Source: Armatimonadota bacterium (GTDB lineage: Bacteria > Sysuimicrobiota > Sysuimicrobiia > Sysuimicrobiales > Humicultoraceae). Taken from it: a stretch of DNA of 58,494 bases. The notes under the pieces were generated by a model. That model saw only the letters and a list, made by a program, of their open reading frames with translations, searched no databases and was not told the DNA's origin. Numbering within the stretch: position 1 is the first letter of the stretch; each line of letters opens with the position of its first letter. Positions 29,639 through 38,552 of the stretch are shown one piece after another. A program made the position numbers and the translations under genes. The stretch covers positions 1 to 58,494 of the forward strand of contig JAVHMA010000021.1 in NCBI GenBank assembly GCA_031081715.1. Reading direction: 5' to 3'.

Positions 29639-30150
29639 CCCCCGGCGATGCTCCCGGCGAGCCGGCCGCCGACCCCGGCCTCCCCGCGCCCGCCGGCGTA
29701 GACGTGGTCGCCGGCGACGAAGATCGTGCGGCGCGTCCCCCGCGGGCCGTAGACCGGAACGGCCCAGGCCAAGCGCGCGGGATGCCGGTCGTAGGTCAGG
29801 TGCGGTCGCCCGGCGCGCTCACCCCGGCGCAGGTGGGGCGCCGCGCGCGCGGCCACCACCGTGGGGTCGATCCACGGCCCGGCCTCCGGACAGTCTTCCA
29901 GGTGCCCGGGCCGCCGCTGGAACGACGACGCCCGCGCGAGCGTCAGGTCGGGCAGCAACTGCAGGAACCCCGCCAGCCGTCCGCCGGCGGTGAGCGGCAC
30001 GAACCACGAATGGAGACGGCCGCCCGGCTCGCGCACCGGGATCGGCGTGCGCACCCGCCCCCCGCGCGGGAGCAGACCGGCGGCCGGCCCGCCCGGGGCC
30101 AGCAACCGCCCGGCCCGCTCCCGCACCGCCCGGCGTCGCTCGTAGAGCAC
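29635..30150 (-). CDS. Small protein with propeptide-like domain, unknown function
   Basis: A 171-residue product with an Arg-rich N-terminus and a central part reading WFVPLTAGGRLAGFLQL, then ASSFQR, WIDP and a C-terminal HLTYDRHPARLAWAVPVYG. The last segment (YDR.P.RLAW.V) resembles PepSY/FTP-type protease propeptides. The GTG start is two bases after the stop of the C39-like gene and its stop overlaps the next start (GTGA), which supports a real translated gene despite high GC. No signal peptide. It may act as inhibitor or chaperone of the neighbouring peptidase; this is inference from position. Confidence 0.6.
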   Translation of the reverse strand: MLYERRRAVRERAGRLLAPGGPAAGLLPRGGRVRTPIPVREPGGRLHSWFVPLTAGGRLAGFLQLLPDLTLARASSFQRRPGHLEDCPEAGPWIDPTVVAARAAPHLRRGERAGRPHLTYDRHPARLAWAVPVYGPRGTRRTIFVAGDHVYAGGRGEAGVGGRLAGSIAGG

Positions 30151-30152
30151 GG

Positions 30153-31328
30153 CTACACCAGGGTCACGACCGCCGTGTACGCGTACTGGTAGGTCTGCGT
30201 GTCGAAGTTCTCCCACCGCGTGATGACGCCTGCGTTCGGCGGCCAGGGATCGTATACCAGCAGCCCGCGGAAGCCCAGCGGCGCTGGGATGATCAGCGAC
30301 CGCGTGTAGCCCGCGATGGTCCGGGAGTGCCCGGGGATGAACGAGATGAGCGGCCGATTGGCGCGGATCTCGTTGCGGAAAACGCTCCATCCCGGGTTGG
30401 TGATCATCGTCGCGTCCAGCGCGTTCGAGCTCAGGTTCTCAATGACGGTCACCACGTCGCCCACACGCGAGTACGGCAGGCCGTTGGGGTTGGCCAGCGT
30501 GCCCAGCCCGAGTTCTTGTGCCAGGCGCACCTGGGTGTACTCGTAGCGGTAGAAGTCCAACAGCATCTGCACGCTGGCGCCCACGCACCACACGTTCGTC
30601 TGCTGGCCGCGCACCTCGTAGCAGGTGACGTGATCCGTGTTGCGGGTCGAGTAGTGCAGCTCCCGCGTGTCGATGAGCGGAAAGCGAACCAGGCGGGAGA
30701 AGCGGTCGATGGCGAGCACGGCCGGATCGAACCGCCGGAGCTTCAGCCGCCCCCACGCCCGCACCCGCCGGGCGAACGCGCGCATGTTGGCTCGCTTGCG
30801 ACGCTCCGGCAGTTCGTCGAGCAGGCTCCACCGTTCGAAGTTGGCGGGCTCCAGCGGCTTCCGTCGCTCCGGATGCCCTCGACCGACCGTCGCCCAGGTG
30901 CCGTACTCGAGCAGCAGCACTTCCTGGGAGCCACGCAGGAACTGCACGCCCACCTTCGGATAGCTGTACGCGACGAACCGCATGCGGTCGTAGCGCAGCC
31001 CCTTGCGGCGCTTGCGCGCGGCCCGCGCGGCCCCCGTGCGGATCGCGTCCTCGTTCCAGTCCAGCCCCTGCGTGGCCGCGAGCAGGGGCGCGCCGAGCGC
31101 CGGGTGCGCGGCGACGTCGGCGTAGCCCACCCGCGCCTGCCCGCGGGTCACCGGCACGCGGTGGAAGAGTAGCTCGCCGTTGAGGTCGTAGATCTCGGTG
31201 CCGGCGGTGCGCACGCGGGCGCCCTCGAACTGCTCCGCAGGGAGCACCCGGGCTGCGCGAAGCGCGTTGAGCTCGAGGCCCGCCAGGTGCTTTACCTGAT
31301 CGCGCGAGAGCCGGTCCACATCCTTCAT
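30153..31328 (-). CDS. C39-like papain-fold peptidase
   Basis: A 391-residue protein. Its C-terminal 150 residues form a papain-like peptidase of the C39 type: QQTNVWCVGASVQMLLDFY gives catalytic Cys248, FIPGHSRTIAGY gives His334 and LLVYDPWPPN gives Asp360. The N-terminal part (about 45-155) contains EIYDLNGELLFHRVPV, which looks like a propeptide domain. No signal peptide, transporter domain or transmembrane helix is seen, so it probably acts in the cytoplasm or leaves by an unusual route. ATG follows GGAGGTGA. First gene of the operon with the small protein, the STAND ATPase and the amidohydrolase. Confidence 0.8.
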   Translation of the reverse strand: MKDVDRLSRDQVKHLAGLELNALRAARVLPAEQFEGARVRTAGTEIYDLNGELLFHRVPVTRGQARVGYADVAAHPALGAPLLAATQGLDWNEDAIRTGAARAARKRRKGLRYDRMRFVAYSYPKVGVQFLRGSQEVLLLEYGTWATVGRGHPERRKPLEPANFERWSLLDELPERRKRANMRAFARRVRAWGRLKLRRFDPAVLAIDRFSRLVRFPLIDTRELHYSTRNTDHVTCYEVRGQQTNVWCVGASVQMLLDFYRYEYTQVRLAQELGLGTLANPNGLPYSRVGDVVTVIENLSSNALDATMITNPGWSVFRNEIRANRPLISFIPGHSRTIAGYTRSLIIPAPLGFRGLLVYDPWPPNAGVITRWENFDTQTYQYAYTAVVTLV

Positions 31329-31508
31329 AGATCACCTCCGAGGATGGTCTCCGGCCGCCTGGTCAGGCGTACAGCGGGGCGCGCGGCTGAGTCCGGGCAC
31401 GGACGCTCGGTCGCGAGAGGGTTGCGGTGAGAGTACCCGGCCGACCGGCCGATCTCCTCTATTACGCGCCTACCGTGGCGCGCCCACCGTCGCAGGCGTA
31501 GGGTAGCG

Positions 31509-32303
31509 TCAGGCCGCCGTCCACCCGCCGTCCACGACCAGCACGGCGCCGGTGACGTACGCCGCGGCGTCCGAAGCCAGGAACACGACCGCGCCCGCCA
31601 GGTCCTCGGGCTCGCCGAACCGGCCGAGCGGGATACGGTCCAGCATCTCGCGGGCGTACGCCACGTCCTGGATGAGTGGCTCGGTCAGCGCGGTACGGAT
31701 CACCCCGGGAACGATGGCGTTGGCGGTGATGCCGTGGGGCGCCAGCTCATAGGCCAGGCTCCGGGTGAGCTGGACGACCCCGGCCTTGCTGGCGCCGTAG
31801 GCTGCGGTCCGCGGCCGACCCAGCAGCGCGGTTAGCGACGCGATCGAGATGATGCGCCCCCACCGCCGCCCCCGCATATCGTGCGCCGCACGCTGCGCGC
31901 ACAGGAACGCGGCGCGCAGGTTGATCGCGAAGACGGCTTCCCACTCCTGGAGCGTCAGCTCCAGCACCGGCCGGCGGATGCTCGTCCCGGCGTTGTTGAC
32001 CAGGATGTCCACGCGGCCGAGCGCGCGGATGGCCTCATCCACGGCGGCGGGTGCCTGCGCCGCGTCGGCCAGGTCGGCCGCGACCACCGCGGCCCGCCGG
32101 CCCAGGGCGCCGATCTCCGCCGCGACCGCGTCCAGCTCCGGACGGGTCCGGCCAGCCACCGCGACGTCGGCGCCCGCGCTGGCGAGCGCGAGCGCCATCG
32201 CGCGCCCGAGCCCCCGGCCGGCGCCGGTGACGAGCGCGGTGCGGCCGTGCAGCGAGAACCGGGCGGCCGCCTCCACGGCTACGGGATCACCGCCAGCCGT
32301 CAC
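31509..32303 (-). CDS. SDR family oxidoreductase
   Basis: A 264-residue classical short-chain dehydrogenase. Cofactor loop TGAGRGLGRA near 28, NNAG near 105, catalytic Ser in ISIASLTA near 152, Tyr and Lys in YGASKAG near 168, and the C-terminal GAVLVVDGGW are all present. It resembles gluconate or 3-oxoacyl reductases and probably reduces or oxidises a small alcohol/ketone. A GTG start was used although no clear ribosome binding site precedes it; the next GTG at codon 9 is an alternative. The 180 bases after its stop hold only the leader of the C39-like gene. Confidence 0.9.
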   Translation of the reverse strand: MTAGGDPVAVEAAARFSLHGRTALVTGAGRGLGRAMALALASAGADVAVAGRTRPELDAVAAEIGALGRRAAVVAADLADAAQAPAAVDEAIRALGRVDILVNNAGTSIRRPVLELTLQEWEAVFAINLRAAFLCAQRAAHDMRGRRWGRIISIASLTALLGRPRTAAYGASKAGVVQLTRSLAYELAPHGITANAIVPGVIRTALTEPLIQDVAYAREMLDRIPLGRFGEPEDLAGAVVFLASDAAAYVTGAVLVVDGGWTAA

Positions 32304-32503
32304 GGGCCACAGCGGCCGCGGCCAGGCCGGCCATCAGCCATGTGGCGGTGTCGAACATCTGCGGCTTCTTCCCCGCGGGCCGACCTGACGCGCCGGACGC
32401 GGGCGCGAACCGTGCCGGGTGGGGCGTCACACCGGAGGGTTTCTGGGCCGGCGCGCGGTTCCCTGGAACGGCCTCACCCACGGGGCCCCGCGAGCGGCGG
32501 CGG

Positions 32504-33739
32504 TCAGTCCAGCGCCCGGACCTCGCGCACCATCAGTCCCGCGGTCGCCGATCCGACGATCAGCGCGCCGCCCGCGACGAAGAGCGTACGGACGCCCACC
32601 AGCTCCGATAGCCACCCCGCCAGCCCGTAGGAAACCGGGTAGAGCCCATAGATCCCGAACATCAGCATCCCCATCACCCGGCCCATGAACGCCGCCTCGG
32701 TGCGCTGCTGGACGATCGTAACGTAGGTGATGCCCACCCAGGCCATGGCCGCGCCGGAGACGCACAACAGCGCCGCCGCCTGCCACAGGTGCTGCGCGAG
32801 GGCGATGGCCGCCGTGGCCGCGCCGGTCAACCCGATGAGCGCTGCGCCCACGAGTCCCCGCCGGCCGACGTGCACGGTCCCGCCGGCGATCCCGCCGAGG
32901 AGCGCCCCGGCGCCGTACGCGGAGAACAACAGCCCCAACCCCTCGGGTCCGGCGCCGAGCGGGCCGCGCGCGAGCACCGGCAGCCCGACGTACGTCGCAC
33001 CCGAGTAACCGAAGAAGAACACCGAGGCCATGACGACGATGGTGAGCAGCAGCGGCCGCGCGCGGACGAACCTGACGCCGTCGGTGAAGTCGCGCCACGC
33101 GCTGCGGCCCCCTGCCGGCTCCAGCCGCGCGGGTGCAACGATGAGCATCAGGAACAGCGCCGAGGCCACGAAGCTCGCGGCGTCCACGGCGAACCCGCCA
33201 GCGGTGCCGATGGCCGCGATGACGAACCCGGCCGCGCCGGGCGCCGCGGCCAGCACGACCTGGTTGGTTATCTGGTTGAGGGCGTTGGCCTGCCGCAGCA
33301 TCCGGGCCGGGACGAGCTCGGGCATGATCGCAGAGGCGGCCGGGAAGAAGAACGCGTGCACGACGCCGAAGAGCAGCGCCAGCGCGTAGAGGTACGGCAT
33401 GGTGATCCCGCCCATGGCCGTCAGCGCGGCGATCGCCCCCACGATGACCGCGCGCAGGAGGTCGGACGCCACCATTAGCGTGCGCGGCCGCAGCCGGTCG
33501 CTCGCCACACCGCCCAGGAGCATCAGCACCGAGCGCGGGACGGCCTGCAGCATGAGCACGGTGCCGAGCGCGCCGCTGCGGCCGGTCAAGGAGAGCACGA
33601 GCCAGGAGAGCGCGACGAACTTAAACTGGTCGCCGGCCAGCGAGATGCTCTGCCCGGCCCAGAGCAGACGGAAGTTGCGGATCCGCAGCGGCGCGGCGAA
33701 CGAGGGGCGCGCCTCCGGGCCGTGCCCCGAGGTCGCCAT
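32504..33739 (-). CDS. MFS transporter (MFS_3, enterobactin-exporter-like)
   Basis: A 411-residue 12-helix inner-membrane transporter. It begins with IRNFRLLWAGQSISLAGDQFKFVALSWLV, the usual start of the MFS_3 group, has GGVASDRLRPRTLMVASDLLRA as the loop 2-3 motif, FFFPAASAIMPELVP in helix 5, and a C-terminal half with GRVMGMLMFGIYG. Members export siderophores, drugs or act with unknown substrates. ATG, directly downstream of the amine oxidase gene by 19 bases. The 200 bases after its stop carry no convincing gene; a 64-codon frame there was rejected. Confidence 0.86.
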   Translation of the reverse strand: MATSGHGPEARPSFAAPLRIRNFRLLWAGQSISLAGDQFKFVALSWLVLSLTGRSGALGTVLMLQAVPRSVLMLLGGVASDRLRPRTLMVASDLLRAVIVGAIAALTAMGGITMPYLYALALLFGVVHAFFFPAASAIMPELVPARMLRQANALNQITNQVVLAAAPGAAGFVIAAIGTAGGFAVDAASFVASALFLMLIVAPARLEPAGGRSAWRDFTDGVRFVRARPLLLTIVVMASVFFFGYSGATYVGLPVLARGPLGAGPEGLGLLFSAYGAGALLGGIAGGTVHVGRRGLVGAALIGLTGAATAAIALAQHLWQAAALLCVSGAAMAWVGITYVTIVQQRTEAAFMGRVMGMLMFGIYGLYPVSYGLAGWLSELVGVRTLFVAGGALIVGSATAGLMVREVRALD

Positions 33740-33758
33740 GCGGTACGCCGCCGGCGAC

Positions 33759-35366
33759 CTAGCGCCGGACGCCGAGCCGGCGCAACGCGGCCTCCGCGGC
33801 GAGCCGGCCCGTCTCCGCGCCGCCGTTCATGTAGCCCTGGTAGTCGAAGCTGCAGTGCTCGCCCGCGAAGAGCAGGTTGCCCACGGGCGCGACCTCGGCG
33901 CCGCGGATGGTCGTCCACTGCCCGGGCCGGTAGCACGCGTAGCTGGCCTTCGCGAAGGGGTACGTTGGCCAGTGCCACCGCGCGCCCGGACCGCTGCGGG
34001 CCGAGGTGACGCCGGGGAAGGTGCGCTCGACGCCCGGCAGCAACCGCGCGATCTGCTCGGCCACCGCGCCCCGGCCCACGGCCAGCCCGGGCGCGCCGCC
34101 GGAGAAGAGGGTGATCCCGCCAACCGGCCCCGGCTGCCCGCGGCTGTTGTCCCAGCACAACTGGTACGCCTCGTCGGTGTAGGCCGTGCCCGAGTGCCCG
34201 CGTCCCCGCCAGGGTCGCTCGAGCAACCCGAGCATCAACTTCGCGTTGGTGCCGTAGCCGAGCTCGCGGATCGCCTTCCACTTGTAGGCCGGCAGCTCGA
34301 CACCGATCTCGACCTCGCGCAGGAGGGTGAACGGGAGCGCCAGGACGACCAGGTCAGCTGTGACCTCGCGCACCCCGGCGCCGCGGCGCTCGAACGTGAG
34401 CGCGTACCCCCGACCCCGGCTGCGGACCGCCGTCAGGCGGTGGTCGGGGGCGATCTGCCCCTCGAGCCGCGCGGCCAGCCCGGCCGTGATCTGCTGGTTG
34501 CCGCCCCGCACCTTGTAGCGCTCGTCGCTATCGCCCACGATCTGGAACCCCTGGTTCAGGTCGGTGCCGACCAGGGTGATGAAGTTCAGCGCGGACTGCT
34601 CGTCCGCGTCCAGACCGAACTCGCACACATAGGCGACCTCGAGGAGCTCCCGCAGCCAGCCCGTGGCGCCGACCCGCCGCAGGTAGGCCGCCAGCGACTG
34701 CCGGTCCAGCGCCGTCGCGCCCCCGGGGTGTTGGAAGTCGATCTCGTCCCCCAGCGACTCCGCGTGCGCGCGGATGCGCCGGGCCACCGGCCGGAACGCG
34801 CGCACGATCTCCTCCTCGGTGTAGTGGCGGCCGTCGAAGTAGTACGTGTCGCGCAGCGCCGCCTCGCCGGGCGCCTCCATGTCCATCAACGACAGCCCGA
34901 AGGCACGCACGAGCCGCAGGACATCCTCGTGGTCGCTGTTGATGAACTCACCACCGAACTCGGTCACCAGGCCCGGGGCGATGGCGTTGGGCCGCGAGAA
35001 GATGCGGCCGCCGGTGCGCGAGGACGCCTCGTACACGGTCGCGCGCACGCCGGCACCGCGCAGGTAGTAGGCCGCGGTCAACCCGGCGATGCCCGCGCCG
35101 ACCACCGCCACGCGCGCCGCGGGCCGGGCCGCGGCGCCGAGCGCCGGCCCCAGCGGCCCGGCGATGGCCTGGGTGCCGACCGCGGCCGCGACCGCCGCGG
35201 AGGTCTTGAGGAAGCGGCGGCGCGTCATGCGCTCCCTGTGCAGGCCGACGAGCTCGTCGACCGGCGGCGCGCCAGGGGCGTCAGCCGAGGCGACGAGCCG
35301 CACCGCGCGCCGCAACGCGGCGAACAGCGGGGTTCGCGAAGCGGTGCGACGGATCCATCGTGGCAT
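33759..35366 (-). CDS. Tat-exported flavin monoamine oxidase family protein
   Basis: A 535-residue FAD amine oxidase. The dinucleotide loop VVGAGIAGLTAAYYLRGAG follows the signal region, then EASSRTGGRIFS, EFGGEFIN, and near the C-terminus LLFAGEHCSFDYQGYMNGGAETG, the FAD-binding signature. A twin-arginine motif TRRRFLK precedes an Ala-rich hydrophobic stretch, so the enzyme is exported folded. The motif lies 47 residues inside if the ATG at 35366 is used; the ATG at 35228 gives a normal Tat peptide and also has GGGAG in front, so either start is possible. Substrate could be an amine or a phytoene-like polyene. Confidence 0.88.
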   Translation of the reverse strand: MPRWIRRTASRTPLFAALRRAVRLVASADAPGAPPVDELVGLHRERMTRRRFLKTSAAVAAAVGTQAIAGPLGPALGAAARPAARVAVVGAGIAGLTAAYYLRGAGVRATVYEASSRTGGRIFSRPNAIAPGLVTEFGGEFINSDHEDVLRLVRAFGLSLMDMEAPGEAALRDTYYFDGRHYTEEEIVRAFRPVARRIRAHAESLGDEIDFQHPGGATALDRQSLAAYLRRVGATGWLRELLEVAYVCEFGLDADEQSALNFITLVGTDLNQGFQIVGDSDERYKVRGGNQQITAGLAARLEGQIAPDHRLTAVRSRGRGYALTFERRGAGVREVTADLVVLALPFTLLREVEIGVELPAYKWKAIRELGYGTNAKLMLGLLERPWRGRGHSGTAYTDEAYQLCWDNSRGQPGPVGGITLFSGGAPGLAVGRGAVAEQIARLLPGVERTFPGVTSARSGPGARWHWPTYPFAKASYACYRPGQWTTIRGAEVAPVGNLLFAGEHCSFDYQGYMNGGAETGRLAAEAALRRLGVRR

Positions 35367-35547
35367 GAGCGCCTCCCGGAAGCCGCCCGACCGCGGCGGG
35401 CGTTTCCCCTCATATATGGGGTCGCAGCGACGATCCCTTCCGTGCAGGGGCCGAACCCCGCCGGCAGGAGTCGCGTACCACGGGCGGAAGTGAGGCGCAA
35501 GGAACCGCGGTCGCGGGGCCGGAGCCGCGGCGAGGGGAGGGGTGCGA

Positions 35548-36114
35548 ATGCTCTGCGGACGGCACATCCACAGGCACCTGACCTGGGTCGCCTGCCTCGG
35601 CCTCGTGGGCAGCCTGTTGCTCGCCGCGCCCGCCGAGGCGCGGACCGCGCAGGAGATCGACGCGAGCGTGAACGCCGCGCTCGACCGCTTCACCAAGCAG
35701 GTCCAGGGTGCCAGCGGCTTGCTGCGGACGGCCCGGGGCGTGCTCACGTTCCCCGGCGTGATCAAGGCGGGCATCGGCGTGGGTGGCGAGTACGGCGAGG
35801 GGGCGCTGCGCATCGGCGGCCGGAGCGTGGCGTACTACAGCCTGGCCTCGGCCTCGATCGGGTTCCAGCTCGGCGCGCAGCGCAAGGACGTGATCATCGT
35901 CTTCCTGCAGGACGCCGCGCTCACCAAGTTTCGTGCCAGCTCCGGCTGGCAGATCGGCGTGGACGGCTCCGTCGTCCTGGTCGATGTCGGTGCCAACGCC
36001 GCGATCGACACGTCGAAGATCAACGAGCCCATCGTGGGCTTCGTCGTCGGGCAGCGCGGGTTGATGTACAACCTGACGCTGGAAGGGACGAAGATCACGA
36101 GGATCAACCGCTAG
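35548..36114 (+). CDS. Exported SYLF (YSC84-like) lipid-binding protein
   Basis: A 188-residue protein with a signal peptide (hydrophobic core near 14-28, cut after AEA near 32). The mature part carries the SYLF/Ysc84 fold: the conserved GLLRTARGVLTFPGVIKAGIGVGGEYGEGAL block near 60-90, then IGFQLGAQRKDVIIVFLQ near 110-125 and VGFVVGQRGLMYNLTLEG near the end. Such proteins bind phosphoinositide-like lipids in eukaryotes; in bacteria they are periplasmic proteins of unknown role. The ATG at 35548 lies 6 bases after GGAGGGG; a GTG two codons earlier is less well spaced. Its TAG is in frame with the next gene. Confidence 0.85.
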   Translation: MLCGRHIHRHLTWVACLGLVGSLLLAAPAEARTAQEIDASVNAALDRFTKQVQGASGLLRTARGVLTFPGVIKAGIGVGGEYGEGALRIGGRSVAYYSLASASIGFQLGAQRKDVIIVFLQDAALTKFRASSGWQIGVDGSVVLVDVGANAAIDTSKINEPIVGFVVGQRGLMYNLTLEGTKITRINR

Positions 36115-36135
36115 CCCGCGGCCGGAGGGCCGCCG

Positions 36136-37146
36136 CTGCCAACGCTCTACCTGGCCCTGGAGAATGCGCTGCTGGTCGCGCGCGAGCGCGCTGGCCGCTG
36201 GGACCTGATGCGGCAGCTCGAGGGCAGGCCCCTGCGGTGCGTGGCCGCCGACCCGCGCCACCCGGAGCGGATTTACGCCGGCACCGAGGGCCAGGGGCTC
36301 TGGCGCAGCACGGACGGCGGCCGCACGTGGGCGCCCTCGGGGGCGGGCGAGATCGGGCCGAACGTCACCGCGGTCGCGGCCGCCCCGGGCACGGACGACC
36401 GACCGGGCGCGGTGTACGCGGGCAGTGAGCCCAGCGCCGTCTTCCGCTCGACCGACGGCGGCGAGACCTGGCAGGAGTCGCGCGCGTTCAGGCGCCTGCC
36501 CTCGGCACGTACCTGGAGCTTTCCGCCCCGGCCCGAGACCCATCACGTCCGGTGGATCGCCGTGGACCCGCACGATGCGCGCCGCGTCTTCGTCGCGGTC
36601 GAGGCGGGTGCGCTCGTCCACTCCGAGGACGGCGGCGAGGTCTGGATCGACCGCACGCCCGACGGTCCCTACGACACCCACACGCTGGCGCTGCACCCGC
36701 TCGCGGCGGGACGCCTGTACTCGGCCGCGGGCGACGGGTACTACGAGAGCCGCGACGACGGCCGCTCGTGGCAGAGCCCCGAAGCCGGACTGCGGCACGG
36801 GTACCTGTTCGGGATCGCCGTGGATCCCGCCGACCCCGAAGCCGTCGTCGTCTCCGCCGCCTCCGGCCCGGGCCGGGCGTACACCGCAGCGGCGGCCTCA
36901 ACGTACATCTACGTCCGGCGAGGGAACGGCGCCTGGACTCTGGCCCGCGAGGGACTGCCCGACCCGACGGGCACGACCATCAGCGTGCTGGCGACCCACC
37001 GCGATCGACCCCACACGGTCTACGCGGCCAACAACCGCGGGCTGTTTCGCTCGCGGGACGCCGGCGCGCGGTGGGAGCCGATCGACGTGCCGTGGTCCGA
37101 GCCGTTCCGCCAGCAGCACGTGCAGGGCCTGGTGGTCGCGGAGTAG
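36136..37146 (+). CDS. BNR/WD40-like beta-propeller protein with apparent CTG start
   Basis: A 336-residue protein made of sialidase-type repeats: GLWRSTDGGRTW, AVFRSTDGGETW, ALVHSEDGGEVW, YYESRDDGRSW and GLFRSRDAGARW. The family normally starts with MPTLYLALENALLV; here that frame begins with CTG-CCA-ACG, GGAGG lies 7 bases before this CTG, and no ATG, GTG or TTG occurs between the previous in-frame TAG (36112) and 36208. The first ATG at 36208 would remove the first 24 conserved residues. So either CTG is the initiator or an ATG was mutated or misread. No signal peptide. Ligand unknown. Confidence 0.8.
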   Translation: MPTLYLALENALLVARERAGRWDLMRQLEGRPLRCVAADPRHPERIYAGTEGQGLWRSTDGGRTWAPSGAGEIGPNVTAVAAAPGTDDRPGAVYAGSEPSAVFRSTDGGETWQESRAFRRLPSARTWSFPPRPETHHVRWIAVDPHDARRVFVAVEAGALVHSEDGGEVWIDRTPDGPYDTHTLALHPLAAGRLYSAAGDGYYESRDDGRSWQSPEAGLRHGYLFGIAVDPADPEAVVVSAASGPGRAYTAAAASTYIYVRRGNGAWTLAREGLPDPTGTTISVLATHRDRPHTVYAANNRGLFRSRDAGARWEPIDVPWSEPFRQQHVQGLVVAE

Positions 37147-37194
37147 GCGCACGGCAGGGACACCCGCGGGGCGGGCGGAAGACAATGCCGCGCC

Positions 37195-38421
37195 TTGCGA
37201 ACTCCGCTTCCCACCGACACGTCCTCACGCACCGAGGCCGCGCATCGCCTCGCGCCGGCGGTGTCCGGCGCGCCGCTTGTCTCGGGCGCGCTGGCGCTGC
37301 TCATGGGCGCGCACTTCGTTAACGACCTCTACGTCAACTTCCTGCCGGCCCTGCTCCCGCTACTCGCGGAGGCGCACGGACTGAGCCTGGCCCAGGCCGG
37401 GTTGCTGGTCTCCATCTCCACGTTGACGGGCTCGCTCTGGCAGCCGGTCTTCGGCTACCTGGCGGACAACGCGCGGCCGCGCGCCGTGGCGGCCGCCGGG
37501 CTCGCGTGCACCGCGCTCGGCTCGGCGCTGCTGGGCGTGGCGCCGTCGTACCTGTGGCTCGCACTGGTAACGGTGCTCCACGGCATCGGGATGGCGGTCT
37601 TCCATCCCCAGTCGGCCGGGTTCGTCCACCTGCTGTCGGGCGAGCGCAAGGGCACCGGCATGGCTGTCTACACGATGGCGGGCCAGGCCGGCCAGGCGCT
37701 CAGCCCGATGATCGCGGCCTATGTCGCGGTGCGTGCCGGCCTACCGTGGGTAGCCGTCACCGCGGTGCCCGCGCTCGTCGTGGCGGCGGTGCTGGCGCGC
37801 GCCGTACCGTGGCACCAGCGCCTGACGCACGCGGCGGGCGGCCTCGCCGGGCTGCGCGGCGCGCTGCGCCAGAACCTCGGCGGGCTCTCCCGGCTGATGG
37901 CGCTGATCATGTCGCGCGCCACGATCGTTCACTGCATGCTCGCGCTGCTCCCGTTTCTCTATCGCGCCCGTGGGGCGCCGGCCACCGAGGGTGCGGCCGC
38001 GCTCACCGCGATGATCCTGGCCGGCGCGGCAGGCGGCATGATCGCGGGCTACCTCTCGGACCGCTACGGCCGCAGGCCGGTGCTCTTCATCTCGTTCGCC
38101 GCCGCCACGCCGCTGTTTCTCGGCGGGATCACCACCACCGGGCCGCTCGCGCTCCTGCTGCTGGCGGCCGGGGGCGGGGCGCTCTTCGGCTCGTCCTCGC
38201 TGGTCACCGTGGAGGCGCAGAGCCTGCTTCCCGGGCACGCCAGCATGGCCGCCGGCCTGATGATGGGCGTGAGCATGGGCATCGGCGGCGTGCTGGTCGG
38301 CCCGCTGAGCGCGCTCGCGCAGGCCTTCGGCATCGTTCCGGTGCTGACCGTGGTGAGCCTGCTGCCGCTGCCCGGCAGCTTGCTCACGCTCTCGCTCACG
38401 CGGCCGGCGCGCGCCGCCTAG
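37195..38421 (+). CDS. MFS transporter (fosmidomycin-resistance-like)
   Basis: A 408-residue, 12-helix transporter. [18 protein letters not shown] in helix 1 is the typical opening of the Fsr (fosmidomycin resistance) branch, followed by [10 protein letters not shown] in loop 2-3, [23 protein letters not shown] in loop 4-5, and [16 protein letters not shown] as the repeated motif in the second half. Likely a proton-driven exporter of small toxic compounds. The start is a TTG placed before a 25-residue hydrophilic leader; a GTG further in is an alternative. It follows the propeller gene by 48 bases. Confidence 0.84.
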   Translation: MRTPLPTDTSSRTEAAHRLAPAVSGAPLVSGALALLMGAHFVNDLYVNFLPALLPLLAEAHGLSLAQAGLLVSISTLTGSLWQPVFGYLADNARPRAVAAAGLACTALGSALLGVAPSYLWLALVTVLHGIGMAVFHPQSAGFVHLLSGERKGTGMAVYTMAGQAGQALSPMIAAYVAVRAGLPWVAVTAVPALVVAAVLARAVPWHQRLTHAAGGLAGLRGALRQNLGGLSRLMALIMSRATIVHCMLALLPFLYRARGAPATEGAAALTAMILAGAAGGMIAGYLSDRYGRRPVLFISFAAATPLFLGGITTTGPLALLLLAAGGGALFGSSSLVTVEAQSLLPGHASMAAGLMMGVSMGIGGVLVGPLSALAQAFGIVPVLTVVSLLPLPGSLLTLSLTRPARAA

Positions 38422-38459
38422 CCGCGCGCCGCGGCTCCCGGGGCCCGGGCCGCGAGGGA

Positions 38460-38488
38460 TTGTGCTTTCCCACCGTCCGTGAGACAAT
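38460..38488 (+). promoter_or_regulatory. Candidate promoter of the cold-shock gene
   Basis: TTGTGC (38460-38465) and GACAAT (38483-38488) are separated by exactly 17 bases and lie 64 bases upstream of the ATG. This leaves a leader of about 57 bases, plausible for cold-shock mRNAs, although much shorter than that of E. coli cspA. Confidence 0.4.
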
Positions 38489-38552
38489 ACGCGGGCATCG
38501 CAGAAGGTATGCAGTCTCTGTGGTAGCCTGCACGACAAAGGTGGTTGGCAGC

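Noticed and set aside
32287-32481. 64-codon minus-strand frame between the MFS and SDR genes
   Set aside because: Low-complexity N-terminus, no clear ribosome binding site, and it overlaps the SDR start by 17 bases; not supportable as a gene.
33399-36428. Very long plus-strand open frame opposite the MFS and amine oxidase genes
   Set aside because: It is antisense to well-supported genes, has an Arg/Pro/Gly/His-rich composition without domains, and is expected where third positions are G or C.
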